44,386 nucleotides of DNA from Candidatus Sumerlaeota bacterium (GCA_017161655.1 JADFCV010000002.1:174392-218777), one strand, 5' to 3'. Positions 26,427 to 35,148 are shown, counted from the stretch's first letter. The notes: a model not told the origin generated them from the sequence alone. Made by a program: numbers and translations.

Positions 26427-26682
26427 TCACAAACCTCCAAGGGAATCCGCTGTTAGTATGCAATTTTGCAAACTTTCTTCACAGCAAGTCAGATTCGAAT
26501 ACTTTGTCTCTTGCGTCAAATTCGTGGCGAAAAGTACAAACCTTTCTCTTCTTCTCAACAGCTTTTTCTGGGGCGGAGCGAATACCTCATTCCGGGATTG
26601 CGTAAAACCCAACAGTACGGACTTGATAGGAAACGCACCGGTCAAGGCGCCGCCGAGCGCCTGCACACATCGAGGAGGCAAA

Positions 26683-27303
26683 ATGAGCTTCTACATTCCT
26701 TACGTCATCGAGCAGAGCGAGCGTGGAGAACGCGCTTACGATATCTACTCGCGACTACTGCGGGATCGCATTATTTTCATCGGCTCGCCGATTGACGATC
26801 ACGTCGCCAATACTGTCATCGCCCAGATGCTTTTTCTCGAAAGTGAAGACCCCGACAAGGACATTAACCTCTATATCAATACACCCGGTGGAATTGTCAG
26901 CGCTGGCCTTGCCATTTACGACACCATGCAGTACATCACGCCTCCCATCACGACGATTTGCATTGGCCAGGCGGCATCCATGGGCGCTGTGCTGCTCGCA
27001 GCCGGTGCTAAAGGTAAGCGCTATGCGCTTCCCAATGCAAGGATCATGATTCACCAGCCGAGTGGCGGTGCGCAGGGGCAAGCCACCGATATTAATATCG
27101 CCGCCCGCGAGATTCTGCGAATTCGGGAACGGTTGAACGAAATTCTTGCGAAACATACCGGCCAGCCCATCGACAAAATCCAGCAGGATAGCGAGCGCGA
27201 CTTTTTCCTCTCGGCAGAAGAAGCAGTCGAGTATGGCCTTGTGGATAAAGTGATTTACGACAAACGCGCTTTCGTCCGCGAAAAAGAGGAAAAGAAAGCT
27301 TAG
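26683..27303 (+). CDS. clpP: ATP-dependent Clp protease proteolytic subunit
   Basis: Self-compartmentalised serine peptidase working with ClpX or ClpA/C. Starting at ATG 26683 (AGGAGG at 26673-26678, gap of 4) the protein has 206 residues, the usual size; an upstream open frame is non-coding. Catalytic triad: S99 in [12 protein letters not shown]124 in MIHQPSGG, D173. The N-terminus [21 protein letters not shown] is typical of mature ClpP with a very short propeptide. Neither tig nor clpX is adjacent, so the common tig-clpP-clpX order is broken. Confidence 0.97.
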   Translation: MSFYIPYVIEQSERGERAYDIYSRLLRDRIIFIGSPIDDHVANTVIAQMLFLESEDPDKDINLYINTPGGIVSAGLAIYDTMQYITPPITTICIGQAASMGAVLLAAGAKGKRYALPNARIMIHQPSGGAQGQATDINIAAREILRIRERLNEILAKHTGQPIDKIQQDSERDFFLSAEEAVEYGLVDKVIYDKRAFVREKEEKKA

Positions 27304-27326
27304 TGACCGGGGGCCGAGAATTCCCC

Positions 27327-28361
27327 TCAGCGTTTTATTGTCACGCGTTTTCCCGTGCGAGCAGAATCCATCGCAGCAAGGGCTATTCGCAGACTTGTTA
27401 ATCCGTCTTCGAGCGTTGGCAAAGTCTCAATGACGGATTTCCCTCGCACGTAGCGGATCCATTGAGCCATTTGCAGCGGCCAGTGCGACGGCCCTTTAGG
27501 CACGGCCAATTTGGCGGGGCGAAACTGTGTCGCGCCATCAGGAGTCTGCTTGCCTCGCAGCCACTTTGGTCCGTTGATCAGATCAAGGATCAGCGTCCCC
27601 TCGTCGCCGTAGAGCTCGATCCCGGCGAAACCAGGTGGACTTGTCCAGCCGCACTCAATCATCCCCAGGCATTTCTTGGGTGCGAAATCGAGTGCCATCA
27701 CCGCATTGTCGTCCACTTCTATCGGCTTGCGTAACGTTTTTACCTCGGCTGCGACCGAGTGGATCGGACCGATCAGATACTGACAAATATCAATAGCATG
27801 AATGCCCATATCCAGCAGGGCGCCACCTCCAGCATAGCGCCGTTTGTAAAACCAATCGCTTTGGGCCCATCCGGGGTATGGACCGCCGTGCGCATATCGC
27901 ACGCGAATCATGAATGGTGTTCCCAGGTCGCCGCGCTCCAGCAACCGCTTTGCAGCCATGTTCATGCGCACGAACCGGTGGCTAAAAGCAACCATGGTTT
28001 TCACCCCTACGCGTTTGGCCAGGTGCACGAGCGCTCTTGCGTCCTCCAAGCGGAGCGTCATTGGTTTTTCCACCAGCGTCGCAATGCCGCGCTCAATGGC
28101 AGCACGTGCTTGCTCAAAGTGATACACGTTCGGCGTGCAGATCGAAACCACATCGAGCGGTTCGTTTTCCAACATTCGCCGGTAATCCCTGTACCGTCGC
28201 ACGGAGGGCACGCCATACTTTTCCCCCATTTCTTCCAATCTTTTCAGGTTCGTATCGCAAATTGCCCACACCACAGCATCACGCTTTGCGGAAGCATATC
28301 CGGACAGATGCACATCGCCAATCGAGCCAGCGCCGATAACACCTGCTTTCAGTAAACCCAT
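27327..28361 (-). CDS. Gfo/Idh/MocA family oxidoreductase
   Basis: NAD(P)-dependent sugar or cyclitol dehydrogenase-type protein of 344 residues. Start ATG 28361 is chosen because GGGTGG lies 6 nt upstream; a GTG nine codons earlier lacks one. The Rossmann motif is AGVIGAGSIGDVHL, the EKP motif follows in ATLVEKPM, and the substrate lobe contains GGGALLDMGIHAIDI, the usual His/Asp catalytic region. It shares only family level similarity with the dehydrogenase at 18.3 kb and is not in a sugar operon. It is divergent from the HtrA-type gene and converges on clpP. Confidence 0.87.
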   Translation of the reverse strand: MGLLKAGVIGAGSIGDVHLSGYASAKRDAVVWAICDTNLKRLEEMGEKYGVPSVRRYRDYRRMLENEPLDVVSICTPNVYHFEQARAAIERGIATLVEKPMTLRLEDARALVHLAKRVGVKTMVAFSHRFVRMNMAAKRLLERGDLGTPFMIRVRYAHGGPYPGWAQSDWFYKRRYAGGGALLDMGIHAIDICQYLIGPIHSVAAEVKTLRKPIEVDDNAVMALDFAPKKCLGMIECGWTSPPGFAGIELYGDEGTLILDLINGPKWLRGKQTPDGATQFRPAKLAVPKGPSHWPLQMAQWIRYVRGKSVIETLPTLEDGLTSLRIALAAMDSARTGKRVTIKR

Positions 28362-28397
28362 TTTGGCCCACCCTTTCTGTGCCACCACTTTATTCTA

Positions 28398-28472
28398 TCC
28401 TCGTAACACTTGCTGAGATTTTATGTCTCTGGTGTAACACATTAACGAGGACTGCTAATCCGACTCCTCGTT
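28398..28472. repeat. Three copies of TCCTCGT/ACGAGGA in a divergent promoter region
   Basis: TCCTCGT occurs at 28398-28404, its inverse within AACGAGGA at 28444-28451, and TCCTCGTT again at 28465-28472; the last two form an 8-bp inverted repeat with a 13-nt loop. They lie in the 165-bp gap between the divergent Gfo/Idh and HtrA genes and may be regulator sites. Confidence 0.4.
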
Positions 28473-28526
28473 CGGCACACGTTTTGCAAATATGAAATCA
28501 ATACGGAATATCGGAAGGACACTGCA

Positions 28527-29675
28527 ATGAACCAGAAAACTCTCTGGAAAGTACTCCTTCTCACGAATTTGCTGTGGCTGTTGCTCCTTTTATCCGCAAT
28601 CCCCTGGCGCGGTGAGAATCTCGGGATAACCACCAAAGCCGTCGCAGCTGCTGCTAATCCTTCATCGTTGAGCCGTACCAGTGCCCGACGTACAGAAATC
28701 GTTGAGGCTGCGGAAAAGGTCGCTCCCTCTATTGTCAGTGTCGGGGCCTCGCGCACCTCCTACATGGTCAGCCCCTTCTTCGATTTTTTTTCAGATTTTG
28801 CTCTCTTTCCCTATCAGGAGAAGATCCCTTATCTGGGGTCCGGCGTCATTGTGTCCAGCAGCGGCCTGATTGTAACAAATTATCATGTTATAGAGCAGGC
28901 AGATGACGTCTTTGTCACACTCAGCGATGGACGAGAACTGCCAGCAACCGTTGTGGCCGCCGACAGCGTCCTCGATCTTGCCATCCTCAAAGTCTCGGGT
29001 ACGGATCTTCCCGCGATAAAAATGGGAGATAGCGATGACCTGATGGTAGGGGAGTGGGTTTTAGCTATGGGCAATCCCTTCGGCAATCTCATCGGAGATC
29101 CGCATCCCACTGTGACGGTGGGCGTTGTCAGTGCGCTTAAGCGAAGCTTCCGCTCAGGTGGCCCCTCTCCCAAGGTTTACCAGGATATGATTCAAACCGA
29201 TGCTGCCATCAATCCAGGCAATAGCGGCGGTGCGCTTGTGAACGTTGCTGGGGAGCTGGTTGGGATTAACACCTTTATCGTGTCGCGTAGCGGCGGTTCC
29301 ATCGGTATTGGTTTTGCAATACCCGTGAACCGAGTGAAGGCGCTCGTGGAGGAAATCACCAAGTATGGCCGCTTGCGGCCCAAGCTCGTGGATTTCCGCG
29401 TTCAGAATGTCAATGCCAGAGTCGCTCGGATTCTCGGCTCAAGAGTGACGGCCGGGGCTGTCGTTTCTGAGATTCAACGCAACGGCCCCGCTTACCGAGC
29501 TGGTCTGCGGGTTGGCGATATTCTCACCTCCGTGAATGGTCATGAAATTCGGAGTGCGGATGACATTTTTGCCAATATCTGGGCCCAACCTCTCGGGACT
29601 CCCATAAAGTGTGAAATTGATCGCGGAGGCCGAAGGCTAACAGTCGAATTCAAGGTAAGCGGAAGCGAAGAATGA
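28527..29675 (+). CDS. HtrA/DegS-type trypsin-like serine protease with one PDZ domain
   Basis: Envelope quality-control protease. An N-terminal hydrophobic segment (about 8-25) is either a signal peptide or a membrane anchor. The chymotrypsin-fold domain has the triad H120 (TNYHVI), D150 (SVLDLAIL) and S233 (NPGNSGGAL). One PDZ domain follows (about 300-378, with AGLRVGDILTSVNG). A single PDZ and 382 residues resemble DegS/HtrA-like more than DegP, which has two PDZ domains. GGAAGGA lies 7 nt before ATG 28527. Confidence 0.94.
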   Translation: MNQKTLWKVLLLTNLLWLLLLLSAIPWRGENLGITTKAVAAAANPSSLSRTSARRTEIVEAAEKVAPSIVSVGASRTSYMVSPFFDFFSDFALFPYQEKIPYLGSGVIVSSSGLIVTNYHVIEQADDVFVTLSDGRELPATVVAADSVLDLAILKVSGTDLPAIKMGDSDDLMVGEWVLAMGNPFGNLIGDPHPTVTVGVVSALKRSFRSGGPSPKVYQDMIQTDAAINPGNSGGALVNVAGELVGINTFIVSRSGGSIGIGFAIPVNRVKALVEEITKYGRLRPKLVDFRVQNVNARVARILGSRVTAGAVVSEIQRNGPAYRAGLRVGDILTSVNGHEIRSADDIFANIWAQPLGTPIKCEIDRGGRRLTVEFKVSGSEE

Positions 29676-29710
29676 GGCTGAGGGTAAAGTGAGAGTGTCC
29701 TTCAAATATC

Positions 29711-29739
29711 TTGATGTAGCTCCGATGAATTGGTATGCT
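29711..29739 (+). promoter_or_regulatory. Candidate sigma70-type promoter of livG-livF
   Basis: TTGATG, a 17-nt spacer, then TATGCT preceded by an extended -10 TGG, 53 bp upstream of the livG start. Each hexamer matches the consensus at 4 of 6 positions. Confidence 0.4.
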
Positions 29740-29791
29740 AATTATTTACGGCAGAAGAGCTTGCAGCATATATCCGACATAGGAAGGCACC

Positions 29792-30598
29792 ATGGAGCAG
29801 GACAGCGACGCCATTCTTCTCCTTGAGCATGTAACGAAATATTTTGGCGGTTTGGTGGCTGTGCGCGATGTAAACATGCGCTTACTGGCTGGTCGCGTGA
29901 CAAGCCTCATCGGCCCAAATGGAGCAGGAAAAACCACGCTCTTTAATGCCATCACTGGCTGCATTCCTCCGAGCGAAGGGAGAATCCTCTTTCGCGCACG
30001 CGACGGGAAAATGCACGGCATCGAGCGATTGCGCCCCGATCAGATCAACGCTCTTGGCATTGCAAGGACGTTCCAAAATATTCGACTTTTTGGCAACTTG
30101 ACAGCGCTGGAAAATGTCAAAATCGGTCTCCATCGTCTCACCCGCACAGGTCTCTTTGGCGCCATTGCTCGACCGCCTTGGGTGCGACGTGAGGAGCGCG
30201 AAATTGAAATTGCCGCGCTGCGCTACCTAGAATTCTGCGACCTTAAACCATACGCCGATGAACTGGCGTCAAAACTTCCTTACGGCCTCCAGCGTCGCCT
30301 TGAAATTGCGCGCGCCTTGGCAACCGCTCCCACCTTGCTTTTGCTCGACGAACCCGCTGCAGGAATGAATCCTACGGAATCTCAAGACCTCATGGAACTC
30401 ATCAGGCGAATTCTCGCCAAGGGCATCACTGTGTTCCTCATCGAACACGACATGCGGGTTGTCATGAATATCTCAGACTGGATTTACGTTCTTGACCACG
30501 GCGAGATTATCGCAGAGGGAGTGCCCGCCGACGTACAGAATGATCCTCGTGTGATCGAAGCCTATCTTGGCACAGAAATGGGAGCGGCAAGGGCATGA
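29792..30598 (+). CDS. livG: ABC transporter ATPase, branched-chain amino acid type (LivG)
   Basis: One of the two ATPases of HAAT-type importers for branched-chain amino acids, and in related systems urea or amides. Walker A is GPNGAGKTT, the signature is LPYGLQRRLEIARAL (typical LivG form of LSGGQ), Walker B is LLLLDEPAAGMNP, and the switch His is in FLIEHDM. 268 residues is normal for LivG. GGAAGG precedes ATG 29792. It overlaps livF by 4 bp. No livH, livM or substrate-binding protein gene is adjacent. Confidence 0.93.
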   Translation: MEQDSDAILLLEHVTKYFGGLVAVRDVNMRLLAGRVTSLIGPNGAGKTTLFNAITGCIPPSEGRILFRARDGKMHGIERLRPDQINALGIARTFQNIRLFGNLTALENVKIGLHRLTRTGLFGAIARPPWVRREEREIEIAALRYLEFCDLKPYADELASKLPYGLQRRLEIARALATAPTLLLLDEPAAGMNPTESQDLMELIRRILAKGITVFLIEHDMRVVMNISDWIYVLDHGEIIAEGVPADVQNDPRVIEAYLGTEMGAARA

Positions 30599-31329
30599 AA
30601 GCATCCGACACACCACGACCAATCCTTGAATTGCAGGATGTCGTGTCAGGATACGGTAGCCTGACGATTCTCAAGGGCATTTCGCTCTGCGTTCATGCAG
30701 GCGAAATTGTCACGCTCATTGGCTCGAATGGCGCTGGAAAAACGACAATGCTGAATACAATATGCGGCATTGTCCCGGTGCGGGAAGGGCACATCTTCTT
30801 TATGAACGAAGAAATCTCTCGTCGCCCGACGCACGACATCGCTCGCCTCGGCATTGCACATGTCCCAGAAGGGCGTCGACTTTTTCCCGATTTGACAGTT
30901 GTGGAAAATCTCCAGATGGGGGCGTTCTTGCGCAAGGATCGCGATGAAATCGAGCGTGATATCGAGCGAATGTTTGCTGTTTTCCCACGTCTCCGCGAGC
31001 GCGCTCACATGCGTGCCGGGAGCTTGTCTGGCGGCGAGCAGCAAATGTGTGCCATTGCTCGCGGTCTTATGGCGCGTCCCAAGATTCTCTTACTCGACGA
31101 GCCGTCGCTTGGCCTTGCCCCCAAAGTCGTCGCACAAATCTTCGAAATCATTCAGCAAATCAATAATGACGGCATACCAGTGCTACTTGTTGAACAAAAT
31201 GCCCACCTCGCTCTTTCTCTTGCTCATCGAGGGTACGTCATTGCGACAGGCACTATCACTCTTCAGGGAACCGGTCAGGAACTTCTCGGGAACGAACTTG
31301 TGAAAAAGCATTACCTCGGTGAGGCGTAG
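30595..31329 (+). CDS. livF: ABC transporter ATPase, branched-chain amino acid type (LivF)
   Basis: Second ATPase of the pair, 244 residues. Walker A is GSNGAGKTTMLN, the HVPEGRRLFPDLTVVENL segment is a LivF hallmark, the signature is LSGGEQQMCAIARGL, and Walker B is ILLLDEPSLGLAP. Its ATG overlaps the livG TGA (ATGA). The stop is only 15 bp from the stop of the convergent nitrilase-family gene. The missing permease genes must be elsewhere if the transporter is active. Confidence 0.93.
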   Translation: MKASDTPRPILELQDVVSGYGSLTILKGISLCVHAGEIVTLIGSNGAGKTTMLNTICGIVPVREGHIFFMNEEISRRPTHDIARLGIAHVPEGRRLFPDLTVVENLQMGAFLRKDRDEIERDIERMFAVFPRLRERAHMRAGSLSGGEQQMCAIARGLMARPKILLLDEPSLGLAPKVVAQIFEIIQQINNDGIPVLLVEQNAHLALSLAHRGYVIATGTITLQGTGQELLGNELVKKHYLGEA

Positions 31330-31344
31330 CCACGCAGTAAAATG

Positions 31345-32244
31345 TCACTCTTGCCGATCCTGCTCATCAAGAAACCGCGCCATAAGCGGTCCATAAGCAT
31401 CGATTCTTCTGTCACGGAGAAAAGGCCAGTGCTGCCGAACCTCTTCCTGAATCCGAGGATCGCACTCGGCTACAAGGATCTCTTCGCGATCATGGCTGGC
31501 TTTGGCTAGGATTTCTCCGAAAGGACCACAGATGAACGAACCACCCCAGAACTCTATGCCTCTGTCTTTGTCCCCTTCGTAACCGACGCGGTTTGCCACC
31601 GCCACATAGACACCGTTAGCAATGGCATGGGCGCGCTGGATCGTTTCCCAAGCACTATGTTGCTTTTCGCCGAACTCTTTTTTCTCGCTTGGGTGCCAAC
31701 CGATGGCGGTCGGATAGCATAGAACATGAGCGCCCTGCAAAGCCGCGATGCGCGCACCTTCGGGATACCATTGGTCCCAACAGATGAGTGGTGCAATGCG
31801 CCCATACCGCGTTGCGAAGGAGCGGAACCCAAGATCACCGGGAGTAAAGTAGAATTTCTCGTAGTATAGAGGATCGTCCGGAATGTGCATCTTTCGGTAT
31901 TTGCCCAGCATGCGCCCATCAGCATCGATCACCACAGCAGTGTTATGGTAAACGCCAGCGGCTCGCCTCTCAAAAAGTGGCACCACAATCACCACTTCAA
32001 GCTCTGCAGCTAACCGAGCCAATGCCTCGGTGCTTTCTCCAGGGATTGATTCTGCAAGTGCAAAATTTGCGTGATCTTCGCTCTGGCAGAAGTACTGCGA
32101 GCGAAATAGCTCAGGAAGACACACCACCTGCGCCTTTTTCGCTGCAGCCTCGCGAACCATCGCACAGGCCTTGCGCAGATTTTCCGAAGTGTCCTGCGCA
32201 CAAGCCATCTGGATGACAGCCATGATGAATGGTCGTTCGGTCAT
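31345..32244 (-). CDS. aguB: Nitrilase-family hydrolase, probable N-carbamoylputrescine amidase
   Basis: Carbon-nitrogen hydrolase of 299 residues from ATG 32244, set by GAGGAG 6 nt upstream; the long N-terminal extension open to 32508 is not real. Catalytic triad E45 (CLPELF), K118 (KYRKMHIPDD) and C155 (LICWDQWYPE). The KYRKMHIPDDP and ICWDQWYPEGAR segments and GIEFWGGSFICGPFGE are characteristic of AguB, which converts N-carbamoylputrescine to putrescine, CO2 and ammonia. The agmatine deiminase gene (aguA), often next to it, is not in the window, so substrate assignment rests on sequence style alone. Confidence 0.88.
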   Translation of the reverse strand: MTERPFIMAVIQMACAQDTSENLRKACAMVREAAAKKAQVVCLPELFRSQYFCQSEDHANFALAESIPGESTEALARLAAELEVVIVVPLFERRAAGVYHNTAVVIDADGRMLGKYRKMHIPDDPLYYEKFYFTPGDLGFRSFATRYGRIAPLICWDQWYPEGARIAALQGAHVLCYPTAIGWHPSEKKEFGEKQHSAWETIQRAHAIANGVYVAVANRVGYEGDKDRGIEFWGGSFICGPFGEILAKASHDREEILVAECDPRIQEEVRQHWPFLRDRRIDAYGPLMARFLDEQDRQE

Positions 32245-32250
32245 ATCACG

Positions 32251-32256
32251 CTCCTC
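32251..32256 (-). promoter_or_regulatory. Ribosome binding site deciding the nitrilase-family gene start
   Basis: GAGGAG on the minus strand, 6 nt before ATG 32244. It rules out the upstream in-frame start that would add 88 non-homologous residues. Confidence 0.75.
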
Positions 32257-32345
32257 ACCGCTCAGAATCCAGGAAACTGTTCGCGCCGGCGGCCTGCCGC
32301 AGCATTGTGGCCACTCGCACAATCCGTGCGTCGCGCTGGCAACAC

Positions 32346-33602
32346 CTATTCGACGAACTCGATTCTTGTTCCTGGCTTCACACGCTTCGCAAGCTGTTCC
32401 GCATCCCAGTTCGTCAGGCGGATGCAGCCATGAGACGTATTCTTGCTGATATTCTCGGGATTCGGAGTTCCATGAATCCCCACACTTTTGCGCGAGGTCC
32501 CAATCCAAACTTTTCCTACGGGGCTGTTTGGTCCAGGTGGCAACATCTCCTCAGGTTCGTTTGGATCCGCATCCCAGAAGAGTTTTGGCTGATACTTGAA
32601 GGGCGGATAAAAGATGACCGAGGTCACCTGGTAAGTGCCCAGCGGCAGCGGATCATATTCACTGCCGAGAGTAGAAGGATAATAGAACATAAACCGCCCC
32701 TGCGCATCGAAGGCCATCGTCCACTTGTTATGCTTCGACACGCGAATGACAGCAACTTCTCCACGTTTTTCATCGATGCCATCCAGAACGTTTGGTGCAA
32801 GGATTGTCTCGCCAGCCGAAAGGCTATCGATATCAAGGCCTGGATTCAGCTTGCGCAGAAGGGACTGCGAGCAGTGGAATTTTTCCCCTAATTTCTCGCC
32901 CAAGCTTTCGTAGGGGAGCCACTTGTATTTCGCCATCGCATGATAGTCGCGCGGGATCTCATAGAAGGGGCCCTTCACGTCTTCAGCCGTCAGCGTGTAC
33001 TCGGCAAGGTAGCCTATCTTTGCAAACTCTTCGAGTCGGTTCAGCATGGCGTCGTCAAGTTGCCCAGTTGTTGCGAGGCCGTTATTCATCTGGTAAACGT
33101 AAAGCGCTCGTCCAGTGTTGTAGCCCCAGCGTCCATCAATCTCCCCAACTGAGTAGCCGTGGTAATCCAGGAAGATCTGCAATTTGAGAACGTCGAGATC
33201 ATCATCCGGATCGCGCGGGAAATTAATCTTTCGGTTGGCAGAGCGCACTCCACCTGCCCCTGGCGCTGCAACCGCCGTAGCCGCCCGTGGCCCCGGTTTC
33301 TCATCTGGCGGAATGATCTCTTCCACCCGTAGATCGACTTTTGGCGCCGGCCACTGTCCCTCTTTTCCTTGCTCAGCTTCCTCTTGCGAGGCCTCGCCTG
33401 TGCGAAGTGTCATCGAAGGTGCGCGCTTCGTGACCTTTGCTCCAAAGGGATTTTTCTTAAGTTTGAACACCCCAAATCCAGCAGGTGGTGTTTTCGCCGG
33501 CCCCTCTGTGTCTTGACCCTGGGCGAAAGGTGCACTGCCAAGGATGAGAAGAATGCCTAACAGAATTGCCAAACGCTTTAACGCAATAACTTGTTTTTCC
33601 AT
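32346..33602 (-). CDS. L,D-transpeptidase (YkuD) with peptidoglycan-binding domain
   Basis: Exported cell-wall enzyme making 3-3 cross-links or attaching proteins to peptidoglycan. From ATG 33602 (AGGA 4 nt upstream) the 418 residues begin with a signal peptide ending near AQGQ. A linker follows, then a PG_binding_1 domain (about 125-180, with LQIFLDYHGYSVGEIDGRWG), a LysM-like segment (about 225-265), and the YkuD domain (about 275-418), with the catalytic motif HGTPNP...SHGCIRL and nucleophile C393. It ends right after this domain. The next gene on the strand starts 164 bp away. Confidence 0.93.
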   Translation of the reverse strand: MEKQVIALKRLAILLGILLILGSAPFAQGQDTEGPAKTPPAGFGVFKLKKNPFGAKVTKRAPSMTLRTGEASQEEAEQGKEGQWPAPKVDLRVEEIIPPDEKPGPRAATAVAAPGAGGVRSANRKINFPRDPDDDLDVLKLQIFLDYHGYSVGEIDGRWGYNTGRALYVYQMNNGLATTGQLDDAMLNRLEEFAKIGYLAEYTLTAEDVKGPFYEIPRDYHAMAKYKWLPYESLGEKLGEKFHCSQSLLRKLNPGLDIDSLSAGETILAPNVLDGIDEKRGEVAVIRVSKHNKWTMAFDAQGRFMFYYPSTLGSEYDPLPLGTYQVTSVIFYPPFKYQPKLFWDADPNEPEEMLPPGPNSPVGKVWIGTSRKSVGIHGTPNPENISKNTSHGCIRLTNWDAEQLAKRVKPGTRIEFVE

Positions 33603-33766
33603 TTTATCCTGATTTTCTCTATCCCTTCCTCTGAGCTTGTTCCAGCTGACGTTTTCACCCGATGTCACAAGCGAAACACACATAACCCGTAAGACAAATG
33701 CGAACGATCTCCATTCGACGCGCGGGGATGGAATTTTCGCGGAAACTCAAGAATGACCCACGCCAC

Positions 33767-34765
33767 TTAGACGGACAGCCCTTTTGCCCTCCGGAATGCC
33801 TCTTTAATTTTTTCCCACGCAAGTTTGGGGTTAGCAGGACGAATCCAAGAAAGATGCTCACAGGCGTAAACGCCCCACACTGCAATGTTTTGCACACCTT
33901 CCTCGCACATGATTTCGACCGCCCGAACTAACTCGTCTTCCTTTCCTGCTGGGATACCAAACCCCTGCAGCCAAATCTGAGGTTCGACGTTGTTAGCGCG
34001 TGCAATGCTCACAACTTCTCGTGAGGCTTGCCGAACATAGTCGATATCTCTCTTTGCAGCTAACCAATACGGATCTGTGCCAAAGACTCTCAGTGGTCGG
34101 ATCTGTGCCAGTCGTTCCCAATTCGCCGTGCCATGCGCCGTGTCGCGATGTGGCAACACGCAGAGCGCATTTTCCAGGCCGAGCTGGGCTGCGTAGGCTG
34201 TCAGCTCACGTAAAAAGGACTCGACACATGTCTCCTTGAATGCACGCACCTCTGCTGTTTCTTCTCGCGGCATAGGCTTGCCCATTTGCTCCAGGAAAAG
34301 CCTTTGGCAGTGAGCACAACGGCACCCCCACGTATTGGGGCGTCCACCCAACCACGAAGGAATATAAAAGTGTGGCTCATCCCAAAAAGCTGTCTGGGCC
34401 CCTGTGCTTGCCGCCGCTTCAGTCCACTGCCGCATGAAGGCACGAAATTTCGGGTTGTTCGGACACGCGGCTCCGGTTGGCAGATCGTCGCTCAGTACCT
34501 GCATCGCATCCACGTTTTGCATGACGAAATTTGAAAAAGCTTCGCCGCCAAAAACCTTGCCCACGCCCCATGGATCGATCCAGGCTTCGAGCCCAGCGTC
34601 TTTCGTCGCAGCCACGAGATCAGCAACGGCCGCGTGACAGAAAACCATATCATTCTCGCTATACGTGTGAACCACGAAATCGCAGCCCATCGCGCGCAGT
34701 TCTTCCAGATCATGAAGAAAATGCTTCAGAATGCGATTCCCGAAATAAGAACAGCCCAGTTTCAT
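33767..34765 (-). CDS. Putative TIM-barrel (glycoside hydrolase-like) protein of unknown function
   Basis: 332 residues with no export signal, so cytoplasmic. The beta-alpha pattern from MKLGCSYFGNRI onwards (FVVHTYSEND, LEAWIDPWGVGKVFGG, TAFWDEPHFY, LRVFGTDPYWLA, QIWLQGFGIP, NIAVWGVYACEH) looks like an eight-stranded barrel with an acidic residue at strand 4 (WDEPH) and Trp-rich strand ends, as in sugar-acting barrels. A C-x-C-x-x-C motif (GCRCAHCQ) directly after it is unusual and may bind a metal. AAAGGA lies 9 nt before ATG 34765. No confident family name is offered. Confidence 0.75.
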   Translation of the reverse strand: MKLGCSYFGNRILKHFLHDLEELRAMGCDFVVHTYSENDMVFCHAAVADLVAATKDAGLEAWIDPWGVGKVFGGEAFSNFVMQNVDAMQVLSDDLPTGAACPNNPKFRAFMRQWTEAAASTGAQTAFWDEPHFYIPSWLGGRPNTWGCRCAHCQRLFLEQMGKPMPREETAEVRAFKETCVESFLRELTAYAAQLGLENALCVLPHRDTAHGTANWERLAQIRPLRVFGTDPYWLAAKRDIDYVRQASREVVSIARANNVEPQIWLQGFGIPAGKEDELVRAVEIMCEEGVQNIAVWGVYACEHLSWIRPANPKLAWEKIKEAFRRAKGLSV

Positions 34766-34911
34766 GCGCCCAATCCTTTGCGGAAATTATGCGATCATTG
34801 CATGTGCTTTGAAAAAGGAGGCTGCTCAACAACATTTGTTCTCGCCCGAGGGTGGCTTTGCGCGGTCGAATACTTTCCATGGGCAAGAGTATCGTTTTAG
34901 CGCCGCAAAGT

Positions 34912-34988
34912 GGGCGATTAGCTCAGCTGGTTAGAGCGTTGGCCTCACATGCCAAAGGTCACAGGTTCGAGTCCTGTATCGCCCACCA
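34912..34988 (+). tRNA. tRNA-Val (anticodon CAC), CCA encoded
   Basis: Full cloverleaf: acceptor GGGCGAT pairs with ATCGCCC, the D arm has GCTC...GAGC, the anticodon stem is TTGGC/GCCAA around loop CTCACAT with anticodon CAC at 34946-34948, and the T arm is ACAGG-TTCGAGT-CCTGT. Discriminator A and a genome-encoded CCA follow. It reads GTG codons. No other tRNA is adjacent. Confidence 0.97.
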
Positions 34989-35131
34989 TCGCTTGTTTTT
35001 GCACGCTTCTCCCCATTGACTGATCAAGTCACTTCCATCCAGTTGGTTCGCTTCCTCTTCTCGTCGAAAGAAAACCCAAAGCAAAAAAATCTGAAAATGC
35101 GCACGTAGCAATGAATAAACAATCAATGATA

Positions 35132-35147
35132 TGTGAATTTCATCACA
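35132..35147. promoter_or_regulatory. TGTGA-N6-TCACA palindrome, candidate Crp/Fnr-type site
   Basis: Exact Crp-style half sites with 6-bp spacing, ending one base before the ATG of the ArsR regulator gene. It could bind a Crp/Fnr-family protein or be part of the ArsR protein's own operator. There is no Shine-Dalgarno site between it and the ATG. Confidence 0.45.
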
Positions 35148-35148
35148 A

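Noticed and set aside
26317..26682. 122-residue N-terminal extension of ClpP
   Set aside because: ClpP homology and an AGGAGG site both begin at ATG 26683; the extension overlaps rpsP antisense.
28446..28465. GAGGACTGCTAATCC-like stretch resembling a tRNA anticodon arm
   Set aside because: No acceptor, D or T arm can be folded around it; explained better as part of the repeated heptamer region.
32245..32508. 88-residue N-terminal extension of the nitrilase-family protein
   Set aside because: Overlaps the 3' part of the L,D-transpeptidase gene in another frame and is Cys-rich without homology; GAGGAG fixes the start at 32244.
32229..32891. 220-residue plus-strand frame
   Set aside because: Antisense to the L,D-transpeptidase and the nitrilase-family start region.
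33655..33897. 80-residue minus-strand frame
   Set aside because: Mostly overlaps the 3' end of the barrel-like gene; no start signal or domain.
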